A stretch of 64,000 nt of DNA from Pseudidiomarina sediminum DSM 21906 (lineage in GTDB: Bacteria > Pseudomonadota > Gammaproteobacteria > Enterobacterales > Alteromonadaceae): assembly GCF_000423165.1 (NCBI RefSeq), contig NZ_AUHL01000007.1, forward strand, positions 62,001-126,000, written 5' to 3'. Both the position numbers and the translations under genes were made by a program. Below, one piece after another: positions 17,629 through 26,734 of the stretch (positions within the stretch are counted from its first letter, which is position 1; the number at the start of each line of letters is the position of its first letter). The notes below the pieces were generated by a model. It made no database searches. It worked only from the letters and a program-made list of their open reading frames with translations, and was not told where the DNA came from.

Positions 17629-19527
17629 TCAGTCGGTACTGACGTGCAGGCGGCCATCGCGCTTAGCTTGGAGCAGTGGGTCGGTGGCGCTGGCGCGCAT
17701 GGCATCGACCACCACGTCACGGAATTGTGGTCCAAGATGGGTGCGAGGTAGTGCTTTGAGGTCGAAGCCTTTTATCGCGTTGGTCTGCCATAGCTCAAGG
17801 TTTTGTCCGCGCCAACCTTGGTTGCCAGAGGCGATGTAATCACCCACTAACAAGGTCAATGTTTGGCCTTCGAAAGCGCTTAGCGGTTTGCCGTGGAGGG
17901 TGATGTCAGTGACACGCGTCTGGGTCGGTGTGCTACCAAGCGCAATGCGATAGCGCAAACTCCCCGAGAAATGTAAAAAGCCACGGTTGATAAAGTCGGT
18001 GAGGTCTAAGCTGTCACGTTCTTCGGGGCGCACAATGCGTTGGGCGTTCGACTGTACTAGTTCCCTAAGTTGAGCGGGAGTCAATTCGATGCGCTGTAAG
18101 CTATCGGCGTATGGCATCACACTATGCCATTGGGCGAAAGTAATCGGGGTGTGCAATGGCAGGCCGCCGACGATGCTTGAGGCGTTGACCGCGACCACAT
18201 CCACGTCCGTTGCGAGTGACTGCTTACTTTGCTGATAAATGGCGTCGGTCATGAAATTCGCCAATGCGAGCTCGCCAACATAGCGCTGTGCTAGTACTTC
18301 CGGCTTGGTCAGCGCCGCGTTCTCTTGCGCTGGCGCGAGCTGCTCATTCAGGAGCGCATCCACTTGCGCGAGCACTGGGGCAATCACCTGCGCCTGGTAG
18401 GCTTCGTCCACCAGCACTGGTGCGGTTGTCTTGGTATCATGCGCGACAATCGGATGAAGTTCAGCGCGTTCTACATTGAGTGTGTCTGCATTGACCTGTA
18501 ATTGCACTTCACCTAAGTGTGAGCCCCAACTACCAGCTTGCACTACAGGCACGCCTGCATACTGATGGTCCTTGCTGTACCCCTGTTCATGCAAGCGCGT
18601 GTGTGAGTGCCCACCTACGACGATGGCTGGCACATCGATGTGTTGCGCAAGCCATTCGGCCAACTGTTGATCACCAAACACGCCTTGTTGCTGATAGCCT
18701 AGATGGCTTAACGCAATGACCAAATCTACTTTCTCAGCTAACGCGGGGAGAAAATTTTCTAAGGTCGTTTGGGCAGGAACCAAACGAAAATCAGGATCAT
18801 CAGGTAAGTGGGTTTTGGTATCTGCGGTTGAGGTCAGGCCAAAAATCGCCACGCGCCAACCGTTTATCGTACCTATGATGGCGGCGGCATAATCATCTTG
18901 GGTCAGTACTGAAGAAGCCGCAATATTTGCGCTGAGTACCGGAAAGGCTGCATCACGTTGCAGTGCTTGCTGTAACACGCGATTGCCACGGTCAAATTCA
19001 TGATTTCCAAGTGTTGCTGCATCAAGTCCTGCGCCGGAAAAAGCATGATAGGTGAGGCTCTTCACAAAGCTCTCGGCACTATAACCAAGCAGTTCATCAT
19101 ACACTTCACCGGTGTGGTCGTCGCCGGCAGAGAGGAAGAGCACGGCTTGGTCTGCTGCGTTTAGACGCGCTTGCTTTACTCGTGCGGCCACCTGCGCCAT
19201 GACGCGGGTATCACCTTTGATCGGATCGGGCAGCATCACTTTGCTATGAATATCATTGAGGTGAAACAGTCGAAGCTGCAAGCTCTCTTGTGGGCTTTGC
19301 TCTGGCCAATTGCTCGGCCACGGCAGATCAGCGACAGTCTGGGCTGTGGTTGATACGTTAATCCGATAAAGCCGCTGAAACGCACTGTCTTGATGCGGCG
19401 CCACTTTCTCAATTTTCGCGGTTAACGGCGACGCCTCAGGCATCGCGATGACGCTCGTTGCAAGACTACTTAGGAATACAAAGGGAAGGGCGCGAAAAAG
19501 CAAAGAAAAAGGCGTTGTTTGAGCCAC
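17629..19527 (-). CDS. Periplasmic 5'-nucleotidase / metallophosphatase (UshA-like)
   Basis: The 632-residue protein has an N-terminal signal segment (FVFLSSLATSVIAMP), a metallophosphoesterase domain at about residues 80-330 with LFHLNDIHSK, SAGDDHTGEVYDELLG, LGNHEFDRGN near 173-180 and a late GGHSHTRLHEQG, then a 5'-nucleotidase C-terminal domain at about 400-600 (LANFMTDAIYQQ, YADSLQRIELTPAQLREL, GDYIASGNQGW). The dinuclear metal ligands are present. UshA-type enzymes release phosphate and nucleosides from nucleotides in the periplasm. It differs from classical UshA by an N-terminal 65-residue extension before the first metal motif. It is divergent from the TonB receptor gene, 212 bp away. 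Confidence 0.85.
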   Translation of the reverse strand: MAQTTPFSLLFRALPFVFLSSLATSVIAMPEASPLTAKIEKVAPHQDSAFQRLYRINVSTTAQTVADLPWPSNWPEQSPQESLQLRLFHLNDIHSKVMLPDPIKGDTRVMAQVAARVKQARLNAADQAVLFLSAGDDHTGEVYDELLGYSAESFVKSLTYHAFSGAGLDAATLGNHEFDRGNRVLQQALQRDAAFPVLSANIAASSVLTQDDYAAAIIGTINGWRVAIFGLTSTADTKTHLPDDPDFRLVPAQTTLENFLPALAEKVDLVIALSHLGYQQQGVFGDQQLAEWLAQHIDVPAIVVGGHSHTRLHEQGYSKDHQYAGVPVVQAGSWGSHLGEVQLQVNADTLNVERAELHPIVAHDTKTTAPVLVDEAYQAQVIAPVLAQVDALLNEQLAPAQENAALTKPEVLAQRYVGELALANFMTDAIYQQSKQSLATDVDVVAVNASSIVGGLPLHTPITFAQWHSVMPYADSLQRIELTPAQLRELVQSNAQRIVRPEERDSLDLTDFINRGFLHFSGSLRYRIALGSTPTQTRVTDITLHGKPLSAFEGQTLTLLVGDYIASGNQGWRGQNLELWQTNAIKGFDLKALPRTHLGPQFRDVVVDAMRASATDPLLQAKRDGRLHVSTD

Positions 19528-19739
19528 GTGAGTAGATCCTTGATTAAAGGGGCCAGAAGCTTAAGCGCAATAGTTAAACAGAAAGATGTGACAGTTTAAT
19601 AACAAAACGCTATTAGAAATTGAGTTAATAAGGTTGTCATAAAAGGTTATCTGTTTGGTCGCGATACCGTCATGAATGTGCCTTAGTGTGCTGCTGCTTT
19701 TTTCATCTCATAAAATAATATCCAGGTTGGAGTCGTACC

Positions 19740-22106
19740 ATGCACACATTCAAGGCGAATCGCTTATCTTTAGCTATCGCGTCATTGCTGTTTGTCCCAG
19801 CAGTGGCTTTTTCAAATCAAGCCGTTGCACAACAAGTTGACGCTGATGAGAGCGATGCTTCATCAGACAAAGTTGAGACCATTATTGTCACCGCACAGAA
19901 AACCAAACAAAGCCTGCAAGATGTTGCTGACGCGGTATCTGTGGTGAAGGGTGATGACCTTGACCGCTTGAACGTTGCCAACATTTTTGATTTAAGCGAC
20001 CAAGTACCAGGCCTTGTTGTCTCGAGTGTGCAGGGCTATCGTCCAAGTATTTCATTGCGTGGTGTCGGGAATGAAATCCCTGACAACGCCGGTACCAAGC
20101 AAGCGGTGGCCTATCACATTGATGGTGTGTTCATGGCTAATGACTATGCCTTATGGGCCGACTTAGTGGACATCGATCGGGTGGAAGTGACCCGCGGCCC
20201 AGATGGCACCATCTACGGTAACAGTTCTACCGGTGGTGCAGTGAACGTGCACACGCGTCAGCCTGAGTTTTTCGACGGTGAAGGCTTTGTTGATGTCACA
20301 CTTGGCCAGTACGACACGCGCAACTTACGTGGCGCGACCAACTTACTGTTAAGTGATGAATTGGTGTTACGTGTTTCTGGCTCACACCGCCAACATGAAG
20401 GTTTTACTGAGAACCGTGCCCTGCAGCATGACTACCGTCTTGACGATAAAAATGACACCACCATGCGCGCCCAGTTACGCTGGCAGCCATCTGCGGATCT
20501 TGATCTGATGTTGCAGCACATGGTGTTCAGCTCTGACACCAATGGTCCAGCGCTAAAAGGTAACTTTGATACGATTTCAGATGATCCGCGTGTGGTGTAT
20601 CACGATACTGCTGAATACTACAAACTCGACATGGACATGACTAGCTTACACGCCAACTATGAGATGGATTGGGCGACGTTGCGTGGTATTTTCAGTCAGC
20701 AAAACTACGATATGCGTCGTCGTTTGGACATGGATCGTAGCAGCTTGACTGCCAATGATCCTGCGCCATTGCCGATGCCTGCAGATGGCGTACCAGTGCA
20801 TTTAGGTCAAGTCCCGATCCCAGAGTTTATCGGTAATCTGCGCCAAGAAGACGAAACCTACACTGCTGAAATCAACTTAGTATCGCCAGAAAATGACTCA
20901 GGTTTGAGTTGGGTGGTCGGTGCTTTCTACCTCGACACGCAGATTTTCAGTAACACCCGTAATTTCTATGATGCTGGTCGTGATGGCAATCCGGTCAGTG
21001 AAGTCGTGGCGGGTCCAAACGTGTTTGCCAACAACGCCGATATTGACTTCATCAACTCTGATTACCGTAATTTCCAATCGTACTCGGTGTTTGGACAAGT
21101 TGCTGTAGAACTTGCTGAGGCGCTGACCTTAACCGGTGGTTTGCGTTATACCAACAACCAGTTTGATGATGAACGTTGTAGTTTGAATTGTGTCCCGAAC
21201 CGCGAGCCGATCACTAGCCGTCCGTCGGATGAAACGGATAACGTAACGGGTAAAATTGCCTTAGATTATCGTTTCTCGGAGCAAACTATGGCGTATGCGT
21301 CGGTGGCGACCGGTGTTAAACCTGCGGGTTCAAATAGCTCTACAGACACACGTTTCTTCCCAGAAAAATTCGACCAAGAAGAAGTGGTTGCCTATGAGTT
21401 TGGGATGAAGAACGACCTGTGGGATAACCGTCTACGTTTGAACACTGCGGCATTTTACTATGACTACAGCGATTACCTGTTTGAATCGAGCGGTATTGGT
21501 CGCTTTAACTCAGGTGCATCGAACTTACCTGAAGCTGAAATTTATGGTGTTGAAGTCGAAGCGCAAGCCAATCTGGGCAGTGGTTGGTTCTTAGACGCGA
21601 ACATGACGTGGATGGACTCAGAGATCACCCAAGGACGCGATGCGATTGACCGCGCTGTAGCTGAGAATGCGTCCATTGGCCTTATCCTTGCAGGCGCAAG
21701 CAGTGATGAAATCAATGCGGCACGTGAAGCGACGGCGGTGGATTTGACCGGCAACCAGCTCGCGAAAATCCCAGAGTTTGCGGCGAACCTACGTCTTTCG
21801 CATGAATACAAGCTCGCCAATAGTGCGTTACTGCGTACGTCATTGAGCTATACCCACCGTGGTGACTACTTCGCCCGCGTGTTCAACTCTGTCGAACGTG
21901 ACTTGGTTGAATCATACGACCTAGCGCATTTGAACGTAAGTTATGCGCCTGCACACGGCAAGTGGGATGTGGCATTAAATGTGCGCAACTTGTTTGATAG
22001 TGATGCGGTAGCATCGGTGCATACCGATACCTTTGGGATTGGTATCACCAGCGCGCAATACTTAGCACCGCGTACGGTAACTATGCAGATGCGTTATTTC
22101 TTCTAA
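19740..22106 (+). CDS. TonB-dependent outer-membrane receptor
   Basis: A 788-residue receptor: signal peptide (residues 1-30, cleavage near AVAQQ), a TonB box like ETIIVTAQK at about residues 45-53, plug domain with SISLRGVGNEIPDNAG, AVAYHIDGVFMA and VEVTRGPDGTIYGNSSTGGAVNV, then a 22-strand barrel ending in MQMRYFF with the terminal aromatic expected for BAM recognition. The barrel includes SPENDSGLSWVVGAFYLDTQ and YASVATGVKPAGS motifs common to the large family of uncharacterised proteobacterial receptors. Substrate unknown. A two-cysteine loop (ERCSLNCVPNRE) is extracellular. GGTTGGAG precedes ATG 19740 and a bidirectional terminator follows. Confidence 0.9.
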   Translation: MHTFKANRLSLAIASLLFVPAVAFSNQAVAQQVDADESDASSDKVETIIVTAQKTKQSLQDVADAVSVVKGDDLDRLNVANIFDLSDQVPGLVVSSVQGYRPSISLRGVGNEIPDNAGTKQAVAYHIDGVFMANDYALWADLVDIDRVEVTRGPDGTIYGNSSTGGAVNVHTRQPEFFDGEGFVDVTLGQYDTRNLRGATNLLLSDELVLRVSGSHRQHEGFTENRALQHDYRLDDKNDTTMRAQLRWQPSADLDLMLQHMVFSSDTNGPALKGNFDTISDDPRVVYHDTAEYYKLDMDMTSLHANYEMDWATLRGIFSQQNYDMRRRLDMDRSSLTANDPAPLPMPADGVPVHLGQVPIPEFIGNLRQEDETYTAEINLVSPENDSGLSWVVGAFYLDTQIFSNTRNFYDAGRDGNPVSEVVAGPNVFANNADIDFINSDYRNFQSYSVFGQVAVELAEALTLTGGLRYTNNQFDDERCSLNCVPNREPITSRPSDETDNVTGKIALDYRFSEQTMAYASVATGVKPAGSNSSTDTRFFPEKFDQEEVVAYEFGMKNDLWDNRLRLNTAAFYYDYSDYLFESSGIGRFNSGASNLPEAEIYGVEVEAQANLGSGWFLDANMTWMDSEITQGRDAIDRAVAENASIGLILAGASSDEINAAREATAVDLTGNQLAKIPEFAANLRLSHEYKLANSALLRTSLSYTHRGDYFARVFNSVERDLVESYDLAHLNVSYAPAHGKWDVALNVRNLFDSDAVASVHTDTFGIGITSAQYLAPRTVTMQMRYFF

Positions 22107-22131
22107 GTCGTTGACTAGCCCTTCGACAGGT

Positions 22132-22163
22132 AAAACCGAGCCATGGATTGGCTCGGTTTTTTT
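22132..22163. terminator. Bidirectional terminator between the TonB receptor and sugE
   Basis: AAAACCGAGCC (22132-22142), 7-nt loop, GGCTCGGTTTT (22150-22160) and TTT. A-run and T-run on both sides make it functional in either direction; sugE ends at 22167. Confidence 0.9.
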
Positions 22164-22166
22164 CGT

Positions 22167-22481
22167 TTAGCTTGCTAGTTTCAGGCCAATAATTCCCGCC
22201 ACAATCAGCATCACACTGACGACTTTCAAGGTAGAGACACCCTCGGCGAAAAACAGCATACCAGCAGTTGCAGTCCCAATTGCACCGATGCCAACCCAAA
22301 CCGCATAAGCGGTGCCAAGCGGCAACTCTTTTAAGGCCACACTCAGTAGGTAAAAGCTACCAATCATGGCGCTCACTGTGAGCAGTGACGGGGTAAGTTT
22401 GGTGAATCCTTGGGTGTACTTCAGTCCGATGGCCCAAACCACTTCAAGCAAACCGGCAATAAATAAGATGAACCAACTCAT
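22167..22481 (-). CDS. sugE: SugE/Gdx guanidinium exporter (small multidrug resistance family)
   Basis: The 104-residue, four-helix protein [20 protein letters not shown] closely follows E. coli SugE: membrane-embedded E13, the [15 protein letters not shown] stretch, [19 protein letters not shown] and a GIIGLKLAS end. SugE (Gdx) proteins exchange guanidinium for protons as antiparallel dimers; the SugE-type G-x-G-x2-G loops and Lys/Trp pattern separate it from EmrE-type drug exporters. The leader contains two ACGA-loop hairpins of a guanidine-II riboswitch, which strongly supports the substrate. The ribosome-binding site is TTGGAG. Confidence 0.93.
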   Translation of the reverse strand: MSWFILFIAGLLEVVWAIGLKYTQGFTKLTPSLLTVSAMIGSFYLLSVALKELPLGTAYAVWVGIGAIGTATAGMLFFAEGVSTLKVVSVMLIVAGIIGLKLAS

Positions 22482-22514
22482 GTTGACTCCAACTTACTTC
22501 CTCAACAAAGGAAG

Positions 22515-22562
22515 CGTAGGGTCGTCCCTACGAAAAGAAGTGCGCCTTGGTCGTCCGCGGCG
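22515..22562 (-). promoter_or_regulatory. Guanidine-II (mini-ykkC) riboswitch in the sugE leader
   Basis: On the minus strand two hairpins with ACGA loops closed by GG/CC occur in tandem. P1 (22543-22562) is CGCC-GC-GG-ACGA-CC-AA-GGCG. P2 (22515-22532) is CGTAGGG-ACGA-CCCTACG, a perfect 7-bp stem. A 10-nt linker separates them. Paired GGACGRCC hairpins are the defining feature of guanidine-II riboswitches, which bind one guanidinium per hairpin through kissing loops and expose the ribosome-binding site of sugE-type genes. Downstream, CTTCC can pair with GGAAG near the ribosome-binding site. Confidence 0.85.
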
Positions 22563-22616
22563 GTCGTTGCTCAAACAACGACCCCGGGATCCTAGCAAAC
22601 GAGACGGGCAACGCAA

Positions 22617-24803
22617 CTAACTGTAGTTGGCTTTGGCGCGCGCGGCGTGCAGTTTTTTGTAGCTTTCGATCAGGCGTTGATGTTTGTCGAGGCCGTCCAA
22701 TTGGCTATTGGTTGGGGTTAGTCCGTAGAAACGTACGGTGCCGTCAACGGAACCAGCGACGGCGTCGATCACTTCTTGGCCGTACATTCGCGTGAAGTTG
22801 GCAAGATAGTGCGCGCGTTCTAGTTCTTCATCTAACTCGATTTCCAACATGGCTTGCATGGCGCGATAGAAGAGGCCGCGTTCGACAGTATTGTCGTTGT
22901 ATTGTAAGAACATTTCGACCAGCTCCAGCGCTTCTTCATGGCGTTGCAGCGCAAGGTAAATCAGCAGTTTCAATTCGAGAATCGTCAGTTGTCCCCACAC
23001 GGTGTTTTCGTCAAACTCCACCCCAATAAAGGTGATGATGTCGGTGTAGTTATCGACCTGACTGTCTTCTAAACGTTCGACTAAATCGTCAAGTTGCGCG
23101 TCGGTGAGGCGATGCAAGTTAAGAATGTCGTCGCGGTATTGCAGGGCAACATTGGTGTTGTCCCAGACCAGATCTTCGACCGGATACACTTCGGAGAAAC
23201 CTGGTACGAGAATGCGACATACAGGTGCACCAAGTTGGTCATGCACTGCAACATAGGCTTCTTTTTCAAGCTCGGCCAAAATACCGAAGAGCGTCTCAAC
23301 ATCTTCGTCGTTGCTGCCGGAGAAATCCCAGTCTGCAAAATCATAATCTGCTTCGTCACTGAAGAAGCGCCACGAAACGACACCCGAGGAATCGATGAAG
23401 TGTTCCACAAAGTTGTTGGGTTCTGTCACAGCCATTGAGTTAAAGGTCGGTGGCGCGAAGTCGTTCAAGCCCTCAAAACTACGGCCTTGCATGAGCTCGG
23501 TCAAACTACGCTCAAGTGCCACATGCATACTTGGGTGCGCGCCAAATGAGGCAAATACGCCGCCCGTGCGAGGGTTCATTAAGGTAATGCAAGCCACTGG
23601 GAATTGTCCCCCTAAGCTGGCATCTTTCACCAATAATGGATACCCCTGAGCTTCGAGGGCTTGAATACCCTCGACGAGTTCTGGATAGCGCGCCAGTACT
23701 TCCGCGGGCACATCCGGCAGGGCCAGTTCATTCTCGAGGATTTCTTTTTTGACCGCCCGCTCAAAGATTTCTGACAGGCACTGCACTTGCGCTTCCGCCA
23801 AGGTGTTGCCTGCACTCATACCATTACTTAAGTACAAGTTTTCAATGAGATTGGACGGGAAATAGACGGTTTCGCCGTCGCTATGGCGAGTGAACGGCAA
23901 AGCACAAATACCACGGTCAGGATTGCCTGAGTTGGTATCAAATAAGTGCGAACCGCAAAGCTCGCCCTCAGGGTCGTAGATGTCGCGGCAATATGCGTCT
24001 AAAAGACCCGCGGGTACGCTGTCATCTGCGTCGACGGCAAACCACTTTTCATTTGGGTAATGCACAAAAGTGCTGTTGCCAATTTCCGGTCCGAAATATT
24101 GGTCGTTGTAAAAGAAGTTACAGTTTAAGCGCTCAATAAATTCGCCCAAAGCAGAGGCCAGAGCTGCTTCTTTAGTGGCGCCTTTGCCGTTGGTAAAACA
24201 CATCGGCGAAGCAGCGTCGCGAATATGGAGTGACCAGACGTGGGGCACGATATTGCGCCATGAGGCAATTTCGATTTTCATGCCAAAATCAGCCAAAATT
24301 TGCGTCATATTGGCAATGGTTTGCTCCAACGGTAAGTCTTTACCTTCAATGTAGGTCAGTGAGCTACCTTCGGGGGCGCCCATTAGCAAAGCTTGGGCAT
24401 CTTCATCGAGGTTCTCGACCACTTCGATCTGGAATTCAGGGCCGGTTTGCACCACTTTTTTCACGGTACAGCGTTCAATCGAGCGTAAAATACCTTTGCG
24501 GTCTTTCTCGGAAATATCTTCAGGCAGCTCAACTTGGATCTTGAAGATCTGGTTGTAACGATCCTCCGGGTCAACAATATTATTTTGTGACAAGCGAATG
24601 TTGTCGGTCGGAATGTCACGCGACAAGCAATAAACCTTTACGAAGTAGGCCGCACACATTGCTGATGACGCCAAGAAATAGTCAAACGGACTCGGCGCCG
24701 AGCCATCACCCTTGTAGCGGATCGGTTGATCGGTAACGACGGTGAAATCATCAAACTTCGCCTCAAGACGTAAGTTATCAAGAAAATTGACTTTTATTTC
24801 CAT
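22617..24803 (-). CDS. OsmC-YcaO fusion protein (TIGR03549-like)
   Basis: A 728-residue fusion. Residues about 1-140 are OsmC/Ohr-like (MEIKVNFLDNLRLEAKFDDF, GSAPSPFDYFLASSAMCAAY with one conserved Cys, CTVKKVV with the second). Residues about 165-560 are a YcaO domain (GKGATKEAALASALGEFIER, AGNTLAEAQVQCLSEIFERA with the acidic ATP/Mg ligands, AFSFGAHPSMHVALERSLTE). The last 150 residues form a helical, TPR-like region (LLIYLALQRHEEALELVEMF). YcaO enzymes activate peptide amides with ATP; stand-alone E. coli YcaO has been linked to RimO-dependent S12 methylthiolation. The fusion's substrate is unknown. The next gene on this strand, sugE, has its own riboswitch. Confidence 0.88.
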   Translation of the reverse strand: MEIKVNFLDNLRLEAKFDDFTVVTDQPIRYKGDGSAPSPFDYFLASSAMCAAYFVKVYCLSRDIPTDNIRLSQNNIVDPEDRYNQIFKIQVELPEDISEKDRKGILRSIERCTVKKVVQTGPEFQIEVVENLDEDAQALLMGAPEGSSLTYIEGKDLPLEQTIANMTQILADFGMKIEIASWRNIVPHVWSLHIRDAASPMCFTNGKGATKEAALASALGEFIERLNCNFFYNDQYFGPEIGNSTFVHYPNEKWFAVDADDSVPAGLLDAYCRDIYDPEGELCGSHLFDTNSGNPDRGICALPFTRHSDGETVYFPSNLIENLYLSNGMSAGNTLAEAQVQCLSEIFERAVKKEILENELALPDVPAEVLARYPELVEGIQALEAQGYPLLVKDASLGGQFPVACITLMNPRTGGVFASFGAHPSMHVALERSLTELMQGRSFEGLNDFAPPTFNSMAVTEPNNFVEHFIDSSGVVSWRFFSDEADYDFADWDFSGSNDEDVETLFGILAELEKEAYVAVHDQLGAPVCRILVPGFSEVYPVEDLVWDNTNVALQYRDDILNLHRLTDAQLDDLVERLEDSQVDNYTDIITFIGVEFDENTVWGQLTILELKLLIYLALQRHEEALELVEMFLQYNDNTVERGLFYRAMQAMLEIELDEELERAHYLANFTRMYGQEVIDAVAGSVDGTVRFYGLTPTNSQLDGLDKHQRLIESYKKLHAARAKANYS

Positions 24804-24947
24804 GGGGTGGCCAGCTCAAGTTTTGTTTACAAAGTGGCACTATTATCCACGATTTTCCTTGTCACGTCTGCGTGGAAATGTGACGGTTTTCGTACTATGA
24901 TCTCGTGATAACTATTTTATAACGATAAGTTAACTCACTGGGGGTTT

Positions 24948-26693
24948 ATGGGCGCATTTTCTGTTTGGCTTCGTTGTTTTATGTTCGTCGCTGTCGTTGT
25001 TGGCGCCATACATAACAGCTCCGCTGCTACGCAACAGGCGCCGTTGGTGGAGATCACGGCTCCGCAGATTGAGTTTGAGACCTTTCCGCTCGAATATTAC
25101 GTAGCGCCTGATCCGACGACACCATTAGCTAAAATTAAGACTGAGCGCTTCACGCCGTATCAGAGCAAACTAGCGTTGGGAACCGACGCAAAGACGACGT
25201 GGGTGCGCTTCCGGTTACGCAATGCAACACAACAGCAACAGCGAGCCTTTGTGCATTTTCCTGAGGCTTATCACAATCGTTCCGTCGCGTTTTTTAAAAT
25301 GAGCCAGCAGCAGCTCGTTGACCAAGTGCAGATTGACTTGGACAACCTTGGCGATACCCCTTACATGATAAGAGATCAGGCCGTCTATGATGTGGTGCTC
25401 GCACCACAAGAAACGGTAACGCTCTACATTCAAAGTGTGTCCTTTTCGCATCAATGGTTCTCGTTGCAGATTTACGATGAACACCACTCTCGGCAAGCGT
25501 TAGCCAGTTCTCAAACCGATATTGCCGTGATGATTGGGATTCTGCTGGCGCTGATTGTGTTTAACTTCTTGCTGTACTTTTCATCACGCTCTCTTGAGAA
25601 CGTCTATTACTCCCTTTATCTCATTTCTGGCGCCGTTTGGATCGCATTGTCCTACGGGCTGCTGGCGAATGCGTTTGGCATGTACGGCACTTTTGCATTG
25701 CACTTTCATTTGTCGCTACTGAGCATGCCTCTGTTTTTGATTTTTTTCATGATCGCGATTTTTGAAACCAAGCAACACTATCCGACTGAGCACCGGGTGC
25801 TACGGTTATTGTCGCTATTGATTGCCGCTGACCTTGTCTACGGTTTTTTCGATGTCGTCGGTGCGCTCCGTCATGCCAGCAGTTTGGCCGGATTAATGAT
25901 TATTTTGACGCTATCGGTCGGTCTGTCGTTGTGGCGTAAGGGGCACCCTCTGGCGAAGTTCTTTGTTTTCGGCCATGTGTTTTTCTTTATTTTTAATGCC
26001 GTTGCGGTGCTGTATTACAAGGCAATTCTTGATTTTAGCTATATTACCAAACACGGTGTGGGTATTGGGATTATGCTTGAAGCTCTCATGCTTGCGTTTA
26101 TCGTGGCGTACCGCATCAAAATGTTGGAGCAGGTGAAAGCAGGTCAGGAGCAGCTACGTATTGAAGCGCAAACCGACGCGCTCACGAAATTACATAATCG
26201 CCGTTATTTTTCACAACGCGCGCAGGAACTGTTGGCGCGAGCGCGTGCGAAGCAACTGCCTTTGAGTGTCATCACCATTGATATCGATCATTTTAAACAG
26301 GTAAACGATGAACATGGGCACCATGTCGGCGACCAAGTTATCGTACAACTGGCAGAACTGTTACGCAGTTCAACGCGCTCGCAAGATGTAGTAGCGCGTT
26401 TTGGCGGCGAAGAGTTTGTCTTACTGCTGTATCGCACCAGCTTGGATGAGGCAACGCAAATTGCAGAACACATTCGCTATCGTTTTAAGGCGATGCCAAG
26501 CAAACTCAATGCAGAGCAGGAGCTGGTGGTGACCCTCAGCGCGGGAGTTGCCGAAGTCGATTTGAACGCATCGTCGATTGAGCTCGCCCTGCAAGAAGCT
26601 GATGCGGCTTTGTATGAAGCCAAGCACCGAGGTCGCGACCAAGTTCAGGTGGCAAAAGCACAGCTCCAGAATGAACGACTGAGCACTGCTTAG
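24948..26693 (+). CDS. Diguanylate cyclase with 7TMR-DISM sensor
   Basis: A 581-residue membrane signalling protein: signal peptide, a periplasmic DISMED2-type domain (about residues 50-180, with TTWVRFRLRNATQQQQRAFV and VTLYIQSVSFSHQWF), seven membrane segments (about 190-390, 7TMR-DISM), a short linker helix and a GGDEF domain at about 420-570. GGEEF lies at 486-490 and the inhibitory I-site RSQD at 477-480, both intact, so it should make cyclic di-GMP and be product-inhibited. DALTKLHNRRYF and ITIDIDHFKQVNDEHGHHVGD are also canonical. Monocistronic with a GGGGG ribosome-binding site; a hairpin overlaps its stop codon. Confidence 0.93.
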   Translation: MGAFSVWLRCFMFVAVVVGAIHNSSAATQQAPLVEITAPQIEFETFPLEYYVAPDPTTPLAKIKTERFTPYQSKLALGTDAKTTWVRFRLRNATQQQQRAFVHFPEAYHNRSVAFFKMSQQQLVDQVQIDLDNLGDTPYMIRDQAVYDVVLAPQETVTLYIQSVSFSHQWFSLQIYDEHHSRQALASSQTDIAVMIGILLALIVFNFLLYFSSRSLENVYYSLYLISGAVWIALSYGLLANAFGMYGTFALHFHLSLLSMPLFLIFFMIAIFETKQHYPTEHRVLRLLSLLIAADLVYGFFDVVGALRHASSLAGLMIILTLSVGLSLWRKGHPLAKFFVFGHVFFFIFNAVAVLYYKAILDFSYITKHGVGIGIMLEALMLAFIVAYRIKMLEQVKAGQEQLRIEAQTDALTKLHNRRYFSQRAQELLARARAKQLPLSVITIDIDHFKQVNDEHGHHVGDQVIVQLAELLRSSTRSQDVVARFGGEEFVLLLYRTSLDEATQIAEHIRYRFKAMPSKLNAEQELVVTLSAGVAEVDLNASSIELALQEADAALYEAKHRGRDQVQVAKAQLQNERLSTA

Positions 26694-26727
26694 CAGCGTC
26701 AGTACTGGCTTCAGTAACTGACGCTGC
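26693..26727. terminator. Perfect 11-bp hairpin between convergent genes
   Basis: GCAGCGTCAGT (26693-26703) and ACTGACGCTGC (26717-26727) pair around a 13-nt loop, starting at the last base of the diguanylate cyclase stop codon and ending 7 bp before the catalase-like stop. No T-tract, so termination is unproven. Confidence 0.45.
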
Positions 26728-26734
26728 AAAGGCT

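Noticed and set aside
22482-22616. Guanidine-I (ykkC) riboswitch, suggested by CTAGGATCCCG in the sugE leader
   Set aside because: The conserved CTGGTCCGAGAG and ACACGGAGGGATAAAAGCCCGGGAGA-type blocks are missing, while the paired ACGA hairpins fit guanidine-II.
22617-24803. RiPP biosynthetic cluster around the YcaO domain
   Set aside because: No precursor peptide, dehydrogenase, protease or peptide exporter is adjacent; the neighbours are sugE and a diguanylate cyclase.
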